From: Nocardia panacis
Lineage (GTDB): Bacteria > Actinomycetota > Actinomycetes > Mycobacteriales > Mycobacteriaceae
Reading direction: 5' to 3'
Assembly: GCF_003598715.1 (NCBI RefSeq)
Contig: NZ_QZFU01000006.1
Span: forward strand, 62,001 to 126,000
DNA: 64,000 nt
Below are positions 51,754-60,761 of this stretch, in pieces (the stretch's first letter is position 1; every line of letters starts with the position of its first letter). The position numbers and the translations under genes are program-made. The notes under the pieces were generated by a model, which was not told the DNA's origin, did not search any database, and was given only the letters and a program-made list of their open reading frames with translations.

Positions 51754-54311
51754 TACGGGTTTCTATTTCCGAGTAGGACATCGACCGGGCTGAGCGGGCC
51801 GGCGAAGTTCCGCCGCAAGTGCTCCGGAATCTCGGTCGACCGAGGTGGAGTCGGTGCCGTATCGAAGGACGGAACCGCCTTCTTGGTTTCACTGTGTACG
51901 AAGTCCAGCCATCGGAGATCTCGAACACCTTGCGGATCGGTCGGGTGGTCCAGAACATATCTGGATGCACTAAGATATCTGTCGGAAAGTTGGATTCGGG
52001 TTGCACTCAGCATTCGTTGCGCTATTTGCACCTTTTGCGGATTGTCGAAACTGTCTCCGAAGATGCTCGTCAACTCACTCACTATGCCCTGCGTGACGGG
52101 AAAATCCGGGTCGCCGTACAGCCCACGGTAGTTTCCAGGACGAGTCTCCGCTGTCAACCCCTGCATAAGCAGGTGTTCCTTGCCATCGACTATCAGCTCC
52201 AGCGCCTTCATCCTGCCGAGATCCGGCGGCGTATCGAACTCCTGCGGCCGACCGATGAAGGCAGCCACATATCTTCGCATCGGCCCATCCAACTCATCCG
52301 GCCGATCGAGAGAGACAGCCCTCCCGGTATTGATACGGTATTGATCGGCAATCTGGTAAAGATTCGCATAGGAAGCGGCGACCTCCTGTGGTGTTGCCTC
52401 GCTCCGCATGAGTCGCATTGCCGTATTCTCGGCATGTCTCGACGCCGCCGACAGTAGGCCGAGATGGTCGTTTTGGAACGCCATGTAGCCTCCGCGACTT
52501 TCCATTGCCTGACGAGCGCCGATGACCAAATCATTTACCTCTTCGTTGGCGTAGCCTGCGGTTATCAATCCGCCCAGGCCGTTCTCCAAAGTTCCACCCA
52601 TCCGCATGAATCCCTGCAATGCGGCAGCGGTTTCGCCGAAGAGATTCGCCTGTGCCCCGAAATTTCGACGATACCGGGCGGCCCAGTCCACTGCGCCCTG
52701 GGTCGCCTGAATATTCTTGTAATTCGCTGCCGCACCGGACTCGACCATTCGACGATCGGTAAGGTATGGCAAGCCGAGTTGCTGCGCCAGGCGGAGTCTT
52801 CGCGCATCCGGCTTGAGCATCATCGGCACCCCGACCAGCCGCTCGGACAACTGCCAGCCGACCATGGCATTGAAGTTATTGAGGTCGGTGAACGCCCGGT
52901 TCCGCAAGGTCCGCTTCGCTCCGGCGCCACTTGTGCCACCACCACCGCTACCACCGCTCACGGCAGCCGCCTTGCCGGGACTACCGAAGCCGCCCTGGGT
53001 GGCTGCCGCGAACCGATTGACGATATCTTCGGCACCGTTTTCGAATGCTTTCATGAATCTCTTGCCGCGCATTAGCATCAGCAGCACGAGTAGGAGTGAG
53101 ATCACTATGGGCTGCCCACTCATCAGTAGCATAACCGCGTATGTACCCGCGATGACCATTGCCAGCTCGAAACAGCAATACGCTCCATGAAACGCACAGC
53201 GAACCATGAAGATCTGGAGTCTGCCGTAAACGAATCCGCCTGCACAGAAGCAAAAGATCGTCGCGACCGCCATGGCCAAGCCGTCGATCACGGTTCGCAT
53301 GATGTATAGGCTGACCCTTGTCAGGCAGATCCATAGTACGATGCCCATCAGCAGGAGCAACAGCATATTTCCTGCCTGACCCCAACTCAATTCATCGGTC
53401 ATCGCCACAGCCGCCCGATCCCCACACTGTTCCAGAAGTTCTCGGGCGCCTTTCTCGGTGCCGTGGAGCATTCCCTGGCTCCAATTCGCCTTGCAGAGTG
53501 GCGAACCGTCCACAACGTGTCCGAAATTCAGTATCTGCAATGGCTTTCGCACGAAGGCATCGACCATATCCGCCTGCATGCGCGCCAATATGTTCTGCGG
53601 ATTCGGTCGAGTGTCTCCGGACAGGCCCGCTCCTACCGAAATACCCAGATTGCGGCCGAGCGCCAACCATCCGTCCGATCCGATCAGTTCGCCGATCGGA
53701 TCCCGAAGAAACAAGGGTCCAAGCACAGCAGTCCCGCCCATGACCACTATCTGCATGGTAGCTTTACTATAGAAGCCTCGCATGATGAACCATGCGACAA
53801 TGAATGCACCGATTCCCGCAAATGAAATGAGAATATAAGGCGATGAGAACATGTCGTACATCGAATTGGCGATCGACCGAACAGGTTTGCCGATAAATGC
53901 GATGATCCTGAGTCCGACACCGAAGTCCAGTATCCAGATCGCAAAGTTCGACCCGAGGATCCATATCAGAAACACGAAGCCGAAGCAGACATTCACTGCT
54001 ACGCCGATCGGATTCAGGATGCCGGGTTTTTTGCTCACCACGAAATAGGAGGTGATGGGGACACCGCTCGAGTCCCGCACGGCCGGAATTCCCATTGCGG
54101 CGCTCGTCGAATCTCCGAGACTCCCGTCCGTCGTCGCGTTCGCCACCGCGTCCAGCAGGCCGGGAATTCCGAGAACGACCAGGAGCGCGACCACCGCCCG
54201 CGTGGTCCAGCGCCGCCGCCGCGTCGTATTGGCCCACACCCATGCCTGCCGCAGTAGCGCCGACGGCATGATCGTGGTCGGATGCCGATCCAAGAGATTC
54301 GCGAGATTCAT
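51753..54311 (-). CDS. Large VirB6/TrbL-like integral membrane protein, 852 aa
   Basis: A first helix (RAVVALLVVLGIPGLLDAVA, about 39-58) is followed by further membrane helices from about 100-460 (PIGVAVNVCFGFVFLIWILG, ILISFAGIGAFIVAWFIMRG, AVATIFCFCAGGFVYGRLQI). From about 470 it is soluble: a Gly-rich hinge and a helical domain of about 380 residues. This is the layout of inner-membrane channel proteins of type IV secretion and Gram-positive conjugation systems (VirB6/TrbL). The start at 54311 overlaps the VirB4-like stop as ATGA. The second half has lower GC than its neighbours. Channel role is inferred. Confidence 0.7.
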   Translation of the reverse strand: MNLANLLDRHPTTIMPSALLRQAWVWANTTRRRRWTTRAVVALLVVLGIPGLLDAVANATTDGSLGDSTSAAMGIPAVRDSSGVPITSYFVVSKKPGILNPIGVAVNVCFGFVFLIWILGSNFAIWILDFGVGLRIIAFIGKPVRSIANSMYDMFSSPYILISFAGIGAFIVAWFIMRGFYSKATMQIVVMGGTAVLGPLFLRDPIGELIGSDGWLALGRNLGISVGAGLSGDTRPNPQNILARMQADMVDAFVRKPLQILNFGHVVDGSPLCKANWSQGMLHGTEKGARELLEQCGDRAAVAMTDELSWGQAGNMLLLLLMGIVLWICLTRVSLYIMRTVIDGLAMAVATIFCFCAGGFVYGRLQIFMVRCAFHGAYCCFELAMVIAGTYAVMLLMSGQPIVISLLLVLLMLMRGKRFMKAFENGAEDIVNRFAAATQGGFGSPGKAAAVSGGSGGGGTSGAGAKRTLRNRAFTDLNNFNAMVGWQLSERLVGVPMMLKPDARRLRLAQQLGLPYLTDRRMVESGAAANYKNIQATQGAVDWAARYRRNFGAQANLFGETAAALQGFMRMGGTLENGLGGLITAGYANEEVNDLVIGARQAMESRGGYMAFQNDHLGLLSAASRHAENTAMRLMRSEATPQEVAASYANLYQIADQYRINTGRAVSLDRPDELDGPMRRYVAAFIGRPQEFDTPPDLGRMKALELIVDGKEHLLMQGLTAETRPGNYRGLYGDPDFPVTQGIVSELTSIFGDSFDNPQKVQIAQRMLSATRIQLSDRYLSASRYVLDHPTDPQGVRDLRWLDFVHSETKKAVPSFDTAPTPPRSTEIPEHLRRNFAGPLSPVDVLLGNRNP

Positions 54312-56827
54312 GACAGGGCCCGGCTCGGTCCGCGCAGTGCTTTCGCCGAACTGGTCGGAGTGCTGGTGATGGCGGCGGCGCGGTCCGGTCGAGCCGGTCC
54401 CAGCACCTTCCCGCGTCCGATGCGATTGAGCGCATCCCGCATGAACATTTCGCCGCGGCGCTCCTCCGGCACCGTCCGCCCCGGCCCCACCGGCGGCGAG
54501 GTGTGCTCGCGCAGCACCTGCACCAGGAATTCGGCCTCCGCGGTATCGACACCGAGCCATTCCAAACTGTTGCGCGCCAAGGTTTCATCGCGCTGTCGGA
54601 AGACGAACCGATTGGGGATCAGGTTGTGTGCGGCGCCCTGGAAGTCGGTCGCCGGATCGTGCGAGGCCAGACCGATCGCGGCCAAGTGCTTACGACCGTC
54701 GCGACTGAAGTCGGAGGTGACCGCCGCGCCGACGGTGGTTTGGGTGAAATGATGCGCCTCGTCACCCACCAGTAGACCGAATCTTCCATTGTCGGTGAGG
54801 AAGGCCTCCCTGGCGGCGATGCCGACGAGTTCGTACAGTGCCGTCCCCAGGCGTTTGGTCAGCGGCAATCGGTGATAGAGATGGGGGGTTGTGAGTTCCT
54901 CGGCGGTCGGGAGCGCCAACTTGTGGCTGCGCACCACGGTCGCGGCGGCGTCGAGGTGCAGCGGCGGCAGCGTCGGATCGAAGAGGACGGGCACCCGGTC
55001 GACAATGGTCCCGAGCCGGGCGGCCAGATCACCGTAGTCGTGATCACCCGGCTGATCCCGCAGCCTGCGCGCCACCTCGAACAGGTCGAGCAGGCTCCGA
55101 ATACGGTGCTCCGCGATACCTCTCGAACTCAGCAAGCTACTGGCCGCGGCACCCGCGCCGGAGGTGGGCGACAGATCGAGCAGCGGAAGGATGGAGTCGA
55201 GCGCCCGCTCCCCTGCTACTCGAGTATCGAACAGACGCAGTGGATCCAGCGATACTTTCGGCTCGGCCAAATCGATGACGACGGCATTGTCGATGGCCCG
55301 AGCGAAATGCTCCCACTCACCGACCTGGCTGCGATCGATGGCGAGGAATTGCCCACCCATATCGTGCACCAATACGGCGATGAGCTTCAGGAAATACGAT
55401 TTTCCGGAGCCCAACTCACCGGTCACCGCGAACGATGCGGACAGGTCGTGCAGTGCGGCCTCCATGATGCCGAAGTGAATCGGCTCGAAATGCCCGGACA
55501 TCAGGTTCAGTCCGATCACCGGCCCGCTGTCGTCGCCGATCGCACTGGTGGTGAAGGGCACGAATCCGGCCCACATATCCGATGGCACGATATGCGCGAA
55601 ATCGTCGTAGGCCCGGCGCGCCTCGCTGCCGGGGATCAGCATGGACCACAGATCGACCTGGGCGCCGACCGGCGCCGTCAGCTCGATCTTGAATCGCCGA
55701 TACCGACGTTTGAGCGTATTGACGGCGTCCAGGGTTGTTTCACGCGATGAGCTGCCGATCGCGATCACCGTCGTGAATGACACCTCGGACTCGCCGTTAT
55801 TGACCTCGAAGTGGTTGTTGTATTCGCTGAGCAGGCGCGCCTTCGCGGCCAGCGTATTCTGCGCGAAAGAAATCTCCTGGTCGCGCTGATCCATCTGTTC
55901 ACCGAGACGCCGCAGATTCAACTCATTGCCCTTGAGCACCTGCTCGGCCGTTCTGGTCGACACCCGGATACCCCAGTCGACCGTCACATCGTCCATACTC
56001 TCGAGCACATTGAGGAATTCGCTCCCGCCGGGAAAATTCATACCGCCGTAGGGAAACGAATTCGGCGTCAGCATCGTTTGATACGACGGGCGATAGGCGA
56101 AATCGGTCTGCACGACCTTGATCACGGGCGCGAACGAGGGACGCACCCGTCGGTTGCTGTCCGCCTGCGCCCCCTCGTCCAATGCGGCGGAACGGAACAC
56201 CGCCGCCGTCGCGTCATCGAGCGCGCCCGCCTGCGTCGGCGCGACCGGATCCCCGGACGAACCACGAGACAGATGGTGCTCCCACAGCCATTGGAACAGG
56301 CTCGCCGGCACCGGAGTCGGCTCGAACTCACTGCCGATCTGCGACAGAATTTCCTTGGCCTTCTCGTCGAAGACCTCGAGTTCGGCCCGCGCGAGCGCGG
56401 TGGCGTCGATCGTCGCGGTGCTACCGCGCCACACCCGCGACAGCGCCGACATACCCTGACCGCTGGAGCCGACCGGAATCGACAGCAGGTAGATCCGCGT
56501 CTGCGGCATGATCGCCCGGACCCGCTCATACGAGGCGACCACTTCGTTGGCGTAATCCTCGCACTCGTCCAGGTCGACGCCCTCCACCATCTTGTTGAGT
56601 ACGTCGAGAGTGTTGAGTTTGGCTTGAATTCCGAGCAGCAACGAACCGCTGGGCAAATTGTTGATCAGCGAGTGGTGCACCAACTTCACATCGTGCTTGT
56701 CCGACGCACGACGCAGACCGTAGCCGAGCGGGTTGACGAAATAGGTCGCCGTAACCAGACCTGCCGTGGTGAATTGCAGATTTCCGCGAATGGCCGCGGT
56801 GGGCTGCAGATCGCGCCGGAACGCCAT
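54308..56827 (-). CDS. VirB4-like type IV secretion ATPase, 839 aa
   Basis: Energising ATPase of T4SS. The N-terminal half matches the VirB4/TraC insertion region. The C-terminal P-loop domain has GELGSGKSYFLK (G470-S477, K476), GGQFLAIDRSQVGEWEHF downstream, Walker B FGLLVGDEAHHFTQ and GLASHDPATDFQGAAHNLIP with the usual arginine-rich end. The tail of about 40 residues is disordered. ATG 56827 shares a base with the upstream stop (TGATG). No second ATPase of coupling (TraB/FtsK or VirD4) type is found in the operon. Confidence 0.85.
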   Translation of the reverse strand: MAFRRDLQPTAAIRGNLQFTTAGLVTATYFVNPLGYGLRRASDKHDVKLVHHSLINNLPSGSLLLGIQAKLNTLDVLNKMVEGVDLDECEDYANEVVASYERVRAIMPQTRIYLLSIPVGSSGQGMSALSRVWRGSTATIDATALARAELEVFDEKAKEILSQIGSEFEPTPVPASLFQWLWEHHLSRGSSGDPVAPTQAGALDDATAAVFRSAALDEGAQADSNRRVRPSFAPVIKVVQTDFAYRPSYQTMLTPNSFPYGGMNFPGGSEFLNVLESMDDVTVDWGIRVSTRTAEQVLKGNELNLRRLGEQMDQRDQEISFAQNTLAAKARLLSEYNNHFEVNNGESEVSFTTVIAIGSSSRETTLDAVNTLKRRYRRFKIELTAPVGAQVDLWSMLIPGSEARRAYDDFAHIVPSDMWAGFVPFTTSAIGDDSGPVIGLNLMSGHFEPIHFGIMEAALHDLSASFAVTGELGSGKSYFLKLIAVLVHDMGGQFLAIDRSQVGEWEHFARAIDNAVVIDLAEPKVSLDPLRLFDTRVAGERALDSILPLLDLSPTSGAGAAASSLLSSRGIAEHRIRSLLDLFEVARRLRDQPGDHDYGDLAARLGTIVDRVPVLFDPTLPPLHLDAAATVVRSHKLALPTAEELTTPHLYHRLPLTKRLGTALYELVGIAAREAFLTDNGRFGLLVGDEAHHFTQTTVGAAVTSDFSRDGRKHLAAIGLASHDPATDFQGAAHNLIPNRFVFRQRDETLARNSLEWLGVDTAEAEFLVQVLREHTSPPVGPGRTVPEERRGEMFMRDALNRIGRGKVLGPARPDRAAAITSTPTSSAKALRGPSRALS

Positions 56828-57255
56828 CAGCGCCGACCTCCTCCCGCGTGCACCAACTCGGCGGGTAGCACGACAACAGTTGATTCCTCAATGAACAGTG
56901 TCATTCGCGTCGAATCCGTGGCAATCGGCATTCCGGAGGCGGAAACCGGTCGACGGACTAGTGCGAGTCGGATATACCAGAAGAGACGGGACAGGATCCG
57001 GACCCCGGAGTACGGAATCATGCTGGTGAGATAAACAGCAATGGCGGTGACCGCGAGACCCGATCCGAAGACGACGGCCGGATTCGCGGGCAATGCTTCG
57101 GCGCATATCGACACCACGACGATGCCGAATACCGCAACGACTATCTGGGGCATCGTATAGGGACCGAACGGCAAACGCTGACCGTTCGGCGCCTTGCCGA
57201 TCATCGTGGGAACACGTTTGATCGGCGTGAAGACCCGCACCTCGGTTTGGCTCAC
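56827..57255 (-). CDS. Small VirB3/PrgI-like membrane protein, 142 aa
   Basis: Two close membrane helices at about 35-80 (TMPQIVVAVFGIVVVSICAE and VVFGSGLAVTAIAVYLTSMI) between a basic N-terminus and a soluble C-terminus. The gene directly before a VirB4 ATPase is typically VirB3/PrgI. The helix spacing and size fit PrgI. Its ATG 57255 overlaps the preceding TGA as ATGA. Call rests on topology and order. Confidence 0.65.
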   Translation of the reverse strand: MSQTEVRVFTPIKRVPTMIGKAPNGQRLPFGPYTMPQIVVAVFGIVVVSICAEALPANPAVVFGSGLAVTAIAVYLTSMIPYSGVRILSRLFWYIRLALVRRPVSASGMPIATDSTRMTLFIEESTVVVLPAELVHAGGGRR

Positions 57256-57515
57256 GGGTAGTAGGCGCCCGGAGTCGAGTTGTGACCCACCGTATTCGCG
57301 TCCATGCGGCCGAGCGCCATGGCAGTCGGCAGCAGATAGAGTGCGACCGCACCGATTACAGCACCGGTCCCGAAGACCAACATCTTGGTCACCGAGAACT
57401 TGCTCTGAATACCCAACCCGACGAAATACGCGGTCGCGCCGGTGACATACACGATCCAGAGTATGGGTTGTGCCGCGTCGAATATATATTTGAAGGTCTG
57501 CAGGAAGTAGGACAT
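57252..57515 (-). CDS. Small VirB2-like membrane protein, 87 aa
   Basis: Two hydrophobic helices (QPILWIVYVTGATAYFVGLG and MLVFGTGAVIGAVALYLLPT) and a short polar tail. Pilin-like VirB2 or channel subunits of Gram-positive T4SS have this shape and gene position between VirB8-like and VirB3-like genes. Signal cleavage site not evident. Confidence 0.6.
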   Translation of the reverse strand: MSYFLQTFKYIFDAAQPILWIVYVTGATAYFVGLGIQSKFSVTKMLVFGTGAVIGAVALYLLPTAMALGRMDANTVGHNSTPGAYYP

Positions 57516-57531
57516 GATGCCGCCTCCATTT

Positions 57532-58521
57532 TCAGTTCTGCGTCGGGGCCGGGATGCGCACCGAGGTCGGTGGCATCGAGGAACTGGTCGGACCCGATCG
57601 GGAATCCTGATCGGTGCCGAGGGTCAATGGGTTCGGAAGCGCGGGCAGCGAGTCGATGGAGCGCACCTGCCATCGACCATCCGCGCGCACCAACGTCAGC
57701 GGATAGGAGAGCGTCGGCGCGGGACCGCTGTCGGACTTCGGATTGATCGTGGCCATCAGATGTTCCGCGGTGCCGTTCAGCCCGCAGCCGGAGTCCTCGG
57801 CGGCGATCGTGACGGTGTCGACGGAACTGAACGGAGCGGGTTTCATGGCGGTCATTCCGGAGTCGACCGTGGTATATCTAGCCACGTCTCCGGTTCCGGT
57901 CAGGAAGGCGGACAGGAAGCCGGTCGCCACCTGTCCCAGTGGCGATTCCGGCGCGCAGGTCGTCGGGTAGTGCAGGGACAAATCCGGCCCCTTGGTCGGA
58001 GCCGTCACCAGCGCGGGTAGCGCGAGTGCGCGCAGACGTCCTTCCGTCAGTGACACCGAAACGCGGTAGTACTGACGAGTGTCCGCCGGCTGGGTGGCGG
58101 ATTTCCCCGTGCGGACCGAGACGGTGACCGTCCAGATCTCGAGATTTCCCGCAGTATATGTGCGCGCGAGGTGGACCACGATCGGATCGGCGACCTGCTT
58201 CGCCGTGGCGGGCAGGCTCATCTGCGGCGTCGAAACGAATTCCGCGATCCGCTCCTGCTGGCCCGACGTGGCTCCCAAATAGGTGAGCAAATATTGTTCG
58301 GCGAATGACCCGGCCAATTGTGCGTGGCCGACGACCACCGGGGTCTGATCCACCGGCGGCGGTCCACCGGAACTCAGGAAATCCAGGATCGCATGGCCAC
58401 CGCCCAGTGTCGCGAGAACGGCCAGGACGCCGACCAGTATATTCTCCCGACGGCGACGCAGAGCCATTCGGCGCAGCAATTCAGCGCCCGAATTCTCCTG
58501 CCCGGCTGCCGGTTTCCACAT
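57532..58521 (-). CDS. TcpC/VirB8-like conjugation-type protein, 329 aa
   Basis: Cytoplasmic basic N-terminus (ELLRRMALRRRREN), one transmembrane helix near 28-50 (ILVGVLAVLATLGGGHAILD) and two NTF2-like extracytoplasmic halves: GSFAEQYLLTYLGATSGQQE, LRALALPALVTAP and then VATGFLSAFLTGTGDVARY. This repeats the TcpC/VirB8 layout of Gram-positive T4SS. Start taken at ATG 58521 (MWKPAAGQ), weak ribosome site; a longer frame begins with TTG and crosses the palindrome at 58566. First gene of the T4SS-like operon. Confidence 0.75.
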   Translation of the reverse strand: MWKPAAGQENSGAELLRRMALRRRRENILVGVLAVLATLGGGHAILDFLSSGGPPPVDQTPVVVGHAQLAGSFAEQYLLTYLGATSGQQERIAEFVSTPQMSLPATAKQVADPIVVHLARTYTAGNLEIWTVTVSVRTGKSATQPADTRQYYRVSVSLTEGRLRALALPALVTAPTKGPDLSLHYPTTCAPESPLGQVATGFLSAFLTGTGDVARYTTVDSGMTAMKPAPFSSVDTVTIAAEDSGCGLNGTAEHLMATINPKSDSGPAPTLSYPLTLVRADGRWQVRSIDSLPALPNPLTLGTDQDSRSGPTSSSMPPTSVRIPAPTQN

Positions 58522-58565
58522 ATACCGAATGGTAGAGATCGAACCGCCACCCCACCCCCGCGCTA

Positions 58566-58581
58566 TCCCCAAGAACGGGAA
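58566..58581. promoter_or_regulatory. TTCCC-N6-GGGAA-like palindrome, site 8 (one mismatch)
   Basis: TCCCCAAGAACGGGAA lies 45 bp upstream of the T4SS-like operon start and 7 bp downstream of the PAS-like gene's end. It is one base off the exact motif and links this operon to the T7SS genes. Confidence 0.4.
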
Positions 58582-58587
58582 GGTGAT

Positions 58588-59742
58588 TCACCACATAGCG
58601 GTGCGAGACATCCCACCGCGCCGATGTCGTAGCTGATCATCGTATCCGCGCACCGCCAGCGCTGCGACGTCCTCCCGAGCCTGCGGCGGCGATGTCGGTA
58701 AATATCCGGCGACACTGACGAGTTGGGCAAGTGCGCGCTGCCTGTTGGAACATTCCGGATAGGCACTCAGCAACAATGAGGTCTCCGAATATCCGCCCCA
58801 ATATCCGAGCGTACGCACAGTAATTCCCGCAGTATCTCCCGAGCCGAGTCGATCACCGATTCCGATCAGCCGGTCGCGGTCATCGGGATGAAATACATCG
58901 GCGGGACGGAACAGATAGTCCCACCGAATCCACGGCGCCGGATCGGTGAGCCAGTGCGCAATATTCGCATGTTCGAGTTGAATTACCGCCAGATAGGTTC
59001 CCGAGCGCCGGTGCGCTTCACGCAACCCGGCGCGTTCGAGCGTCGGACGCGCTACTCGATCATCCGAGATGGCCGCTTCGATCAATAGCCAGGCGCCATC
59101 GCCATGCTCCGTCGGGCGGTAGCGACCGGTGATACGCCACTTGGCGGGACGATCGGTATCGAGCCCGACGGCGACGTCACATTGGAGCCTGCCGTCCGGT
59201 TCCGGACTGTAGAACAGGTCGAGCATGTCGGCGTGCCGATCGAACGACACCTGCTGGAAGAATTCCGCCACCGAGATACGTGGTACGTACTGGTCGTCCG
59301 AAACACCGTGCACGAGCCTGGTGATCTCGCGGGAGAGCAGTAGCGTCTGCGTCTCGGCGTCCCAGACCACTCCGGCCGCCTCCGGAACCGGCGGCGGCTC
59401 CACGGAGGCGGGACCCAGCCAGAGCCGAACCGCGTGCACCCCTCCCGTCGGCCCGACAACCGGATGCAGTTTCACCTGATGCGGACCCGATCCCGTGCGA
59501 ATCGTCAACTGGGTGACCTCGCCGTCCTCGCATGCGGCAGCGATCGCCGCACCGAGGGCGACGGTCGTCAAACCGTCATAGAGCGCAGGGGCCTTGGCGA
59601 ACAGACGTTGCAGAACGCGCTGCCATCCGGCGAAATCGCGCGGTGTATCCCCCACCGAGACCACCGACATGGCGGCGGGCGCCAATGTCTCGATCGTCAC
59701 CCATGGATTGACACCGTCGCTTCTCATCGCACTCGCCCGCAC
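58588..59742 (-). CDS. PAS-like sensor-type protein without obvious output domain, 384 aa
   Basis: Three mixed alpha/beta regions. The middle one (CDVAVGLDTDRPAKWRITGR then GDGAWLLIEAAISDD) has PAS-fold strands, as does ETSLLLSAYPECSNRQRAL near the end. No kinase, GGDEF or HTH domain follows. GTG 59742 or ATG 59727 are possible starts; neither has a strong ribosome site. A promoter-like TTGAAC-N17-TACATT with an embedded palindrome lies about 80-100 bp upstream. Such proteins are common in mycobacteria and Nocardia; function unknown. Confidence 0.6.
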   Translation of the reverse strand: MRASAMRSDGVNPWVTIETLAPAAMSVVSVGDTPRDFAGWQRVLQRLFAKAPALYDGLTTVALGAAIAAACEDGEVTQLTIRTGSGPHQVKLHPVVGPTGGVHAVRLWLGPASVEPPPVPEAAGVVWDAETQTLLLSREITRLVHGVSDDQYVPRISVAEFFQQVSFDRHADMLDLFYSPEPDGRLQCDVAVGLDTDRPAKWRITGRYRPTEHGDGAWLLIEAAISDDRVARPTLERAGLREAHRRSGTYLAVIQLEHANIAHWLTDPAPWIRWDYLFRPADVFHPDDRDRLIGIGDRLGSGDTAGITVRTLGYWGGYSETSLLLSAYPECSNRQRALAQLVSVAGYLPTSPPQAREDVAALAVRGYDDQLRHRRGGMSRTAMW

Positions 59743-59820
59743 CAGCCCGTTCTTTGTGGATCACGCCTCCTCGGCCGCGAAGGGCGTTCGGGGAAGCATG
59801 CTCCGTGACTTATACAATGT

Positions 59821-59836
59821 ACCGTTATCCAACGTA
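59821..59836. promoter_or_regulatory. ACCGTTA-type palindrome in a promoter-like spacer, upstream of the PAS-like gene
   Basis: ACCGTTATCCAACGTA. On the minus strand it falls inside the 17-bp spacer of TTGAAC-N17-TACATT, the same -35/-10 pair (one base different) as the repeats at 22863 and 23312. This is a plausible repressible promoter for the gene at 58588. Confidence 0.45.
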
Positions 59837-59867
59837 TCGTTCAACAGATACTGAACGGCACGGGTCG

Positions 59868-60761
59868 CTAGTCGGGTAGCGAGGAGATGGCGATAATCCC
59901 GGCGCCCCGCAGAGCGGCGTCCGCGCCGAGGTTCGACGGCACCGCCCGTAGGCCCGGCAGAAAACTCAATCGGGCATGCGTGGCGATCGAGGCATTGAGC
60001 GGCTTCCACAGCGCGGGACCCGAACGCGCCAGTTCACCACCGATGACGGCGATTTCGAGATCGAGCAGCGCCGCGACCGAGACGATCACGCGACCGAGTG
60101 CGGTTCCCGCGCGCTCCATGGCGGCGACGGCGATCGGGTCTTCCGCCAGTGCGGCATCCACCAGGTCCGCCACCGAATCGCCGACCCAGCCGTGGGCGCC
60201 TGCCCAACGAACCAGCGCGGCCCCACCGGCGACCGCCTCCAGACAACCACGCCCGCCGCAGGTGCAACTCTCATCGAAACCCGGCACCAGCATGTGACCG
60301 AGATGCCCGGCGTTTCCGGTCCGGCCGACCACGGTGAATCCCCCCGCCACCACCCCTGCGACCACCCGGTTCGACACCGAGATCGCCAGCAGGTCGGCAG
60401 CCGACCCGGCCGCACCCACCGCTCGCTCGGCTATCGCCAGGCACGAACCGTCCAGCGCGAGTGAGACCGTTGCAGCGGGAAAGATCTTGTTCACCGCGCC
60501 GGCGATGTCGAATCCCGCACGCCACTCGCGAATTTCGGTTGGCGCGATGACACCGGCGCGCAGATCGATCGGGCCGACCGACGCAATGCCGACGGCCCCG
60601 ATCTCGGCACCGGCCGCGAGCTTCAGCAACAGGTCCGCGCATTGATCCCACACCCGTTTGGCGGGCAACTCGACGCGCTGAGCCTCGGACTCGATGGCTC
60701 CCTCGTCGACGCGGCCCGCGGTGAAACCTTCGGGACCGATCGCCAAGGTGAGCACGCTCAC
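59868..60761 (-). CDS. ROK-family protein (sugar kinase-like), 297 aa
   Basis: The ROK zinc site is intact (GHLGHMLV followed by CTCGGRGCLEAVAGG). The Asp expected to be catalytic is D104 in LALDGSCLAIAE. The N-terminal phosphate loop DxGGT reads LAIGPEGFTAG, without Asp and the Gly-Gly-Thr, so kinase activity is doubtful; a sugar-sensing role is possible. GTG 60761 overlaps the whiB stop as GTGA, so translation is coupled to the WhiB regulator. No HTH is present in this protein. Confidence 0.8.
   Translation of the reverse strand: MSVLTLAIGPEGFTAGRVDEGAIESEAQRVELPAKRVWDQCADLLLKLAAGAEIGAVGIASVGPIDLRAGVIAPTEIREWRAGFDIAGAVNKIFPAATVSLALDGSCLAIAERAVGAAGSAADLLAISVSNRVVAGVVAGGFTVVGRTGNAGHLGHMLVPGFDESCTCGGRGCLEAVAGGAALVRWAGAHGWVGDSVADLVDAALAEDPIAVAAMERAGTALGRVIVSVAALLDLEIAVIGGELARSGPALWKPLNASIATHARLSFLPGLRAVPSNLGADAALRGAGIIAISSLPD

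Noticed and set aside
49343..58521. Integrative conjugative element
   Set aside because: No relaxase, coupling protein, integrase, att repeats or tRNA seen, and neighbours on both sides look chromosomal.
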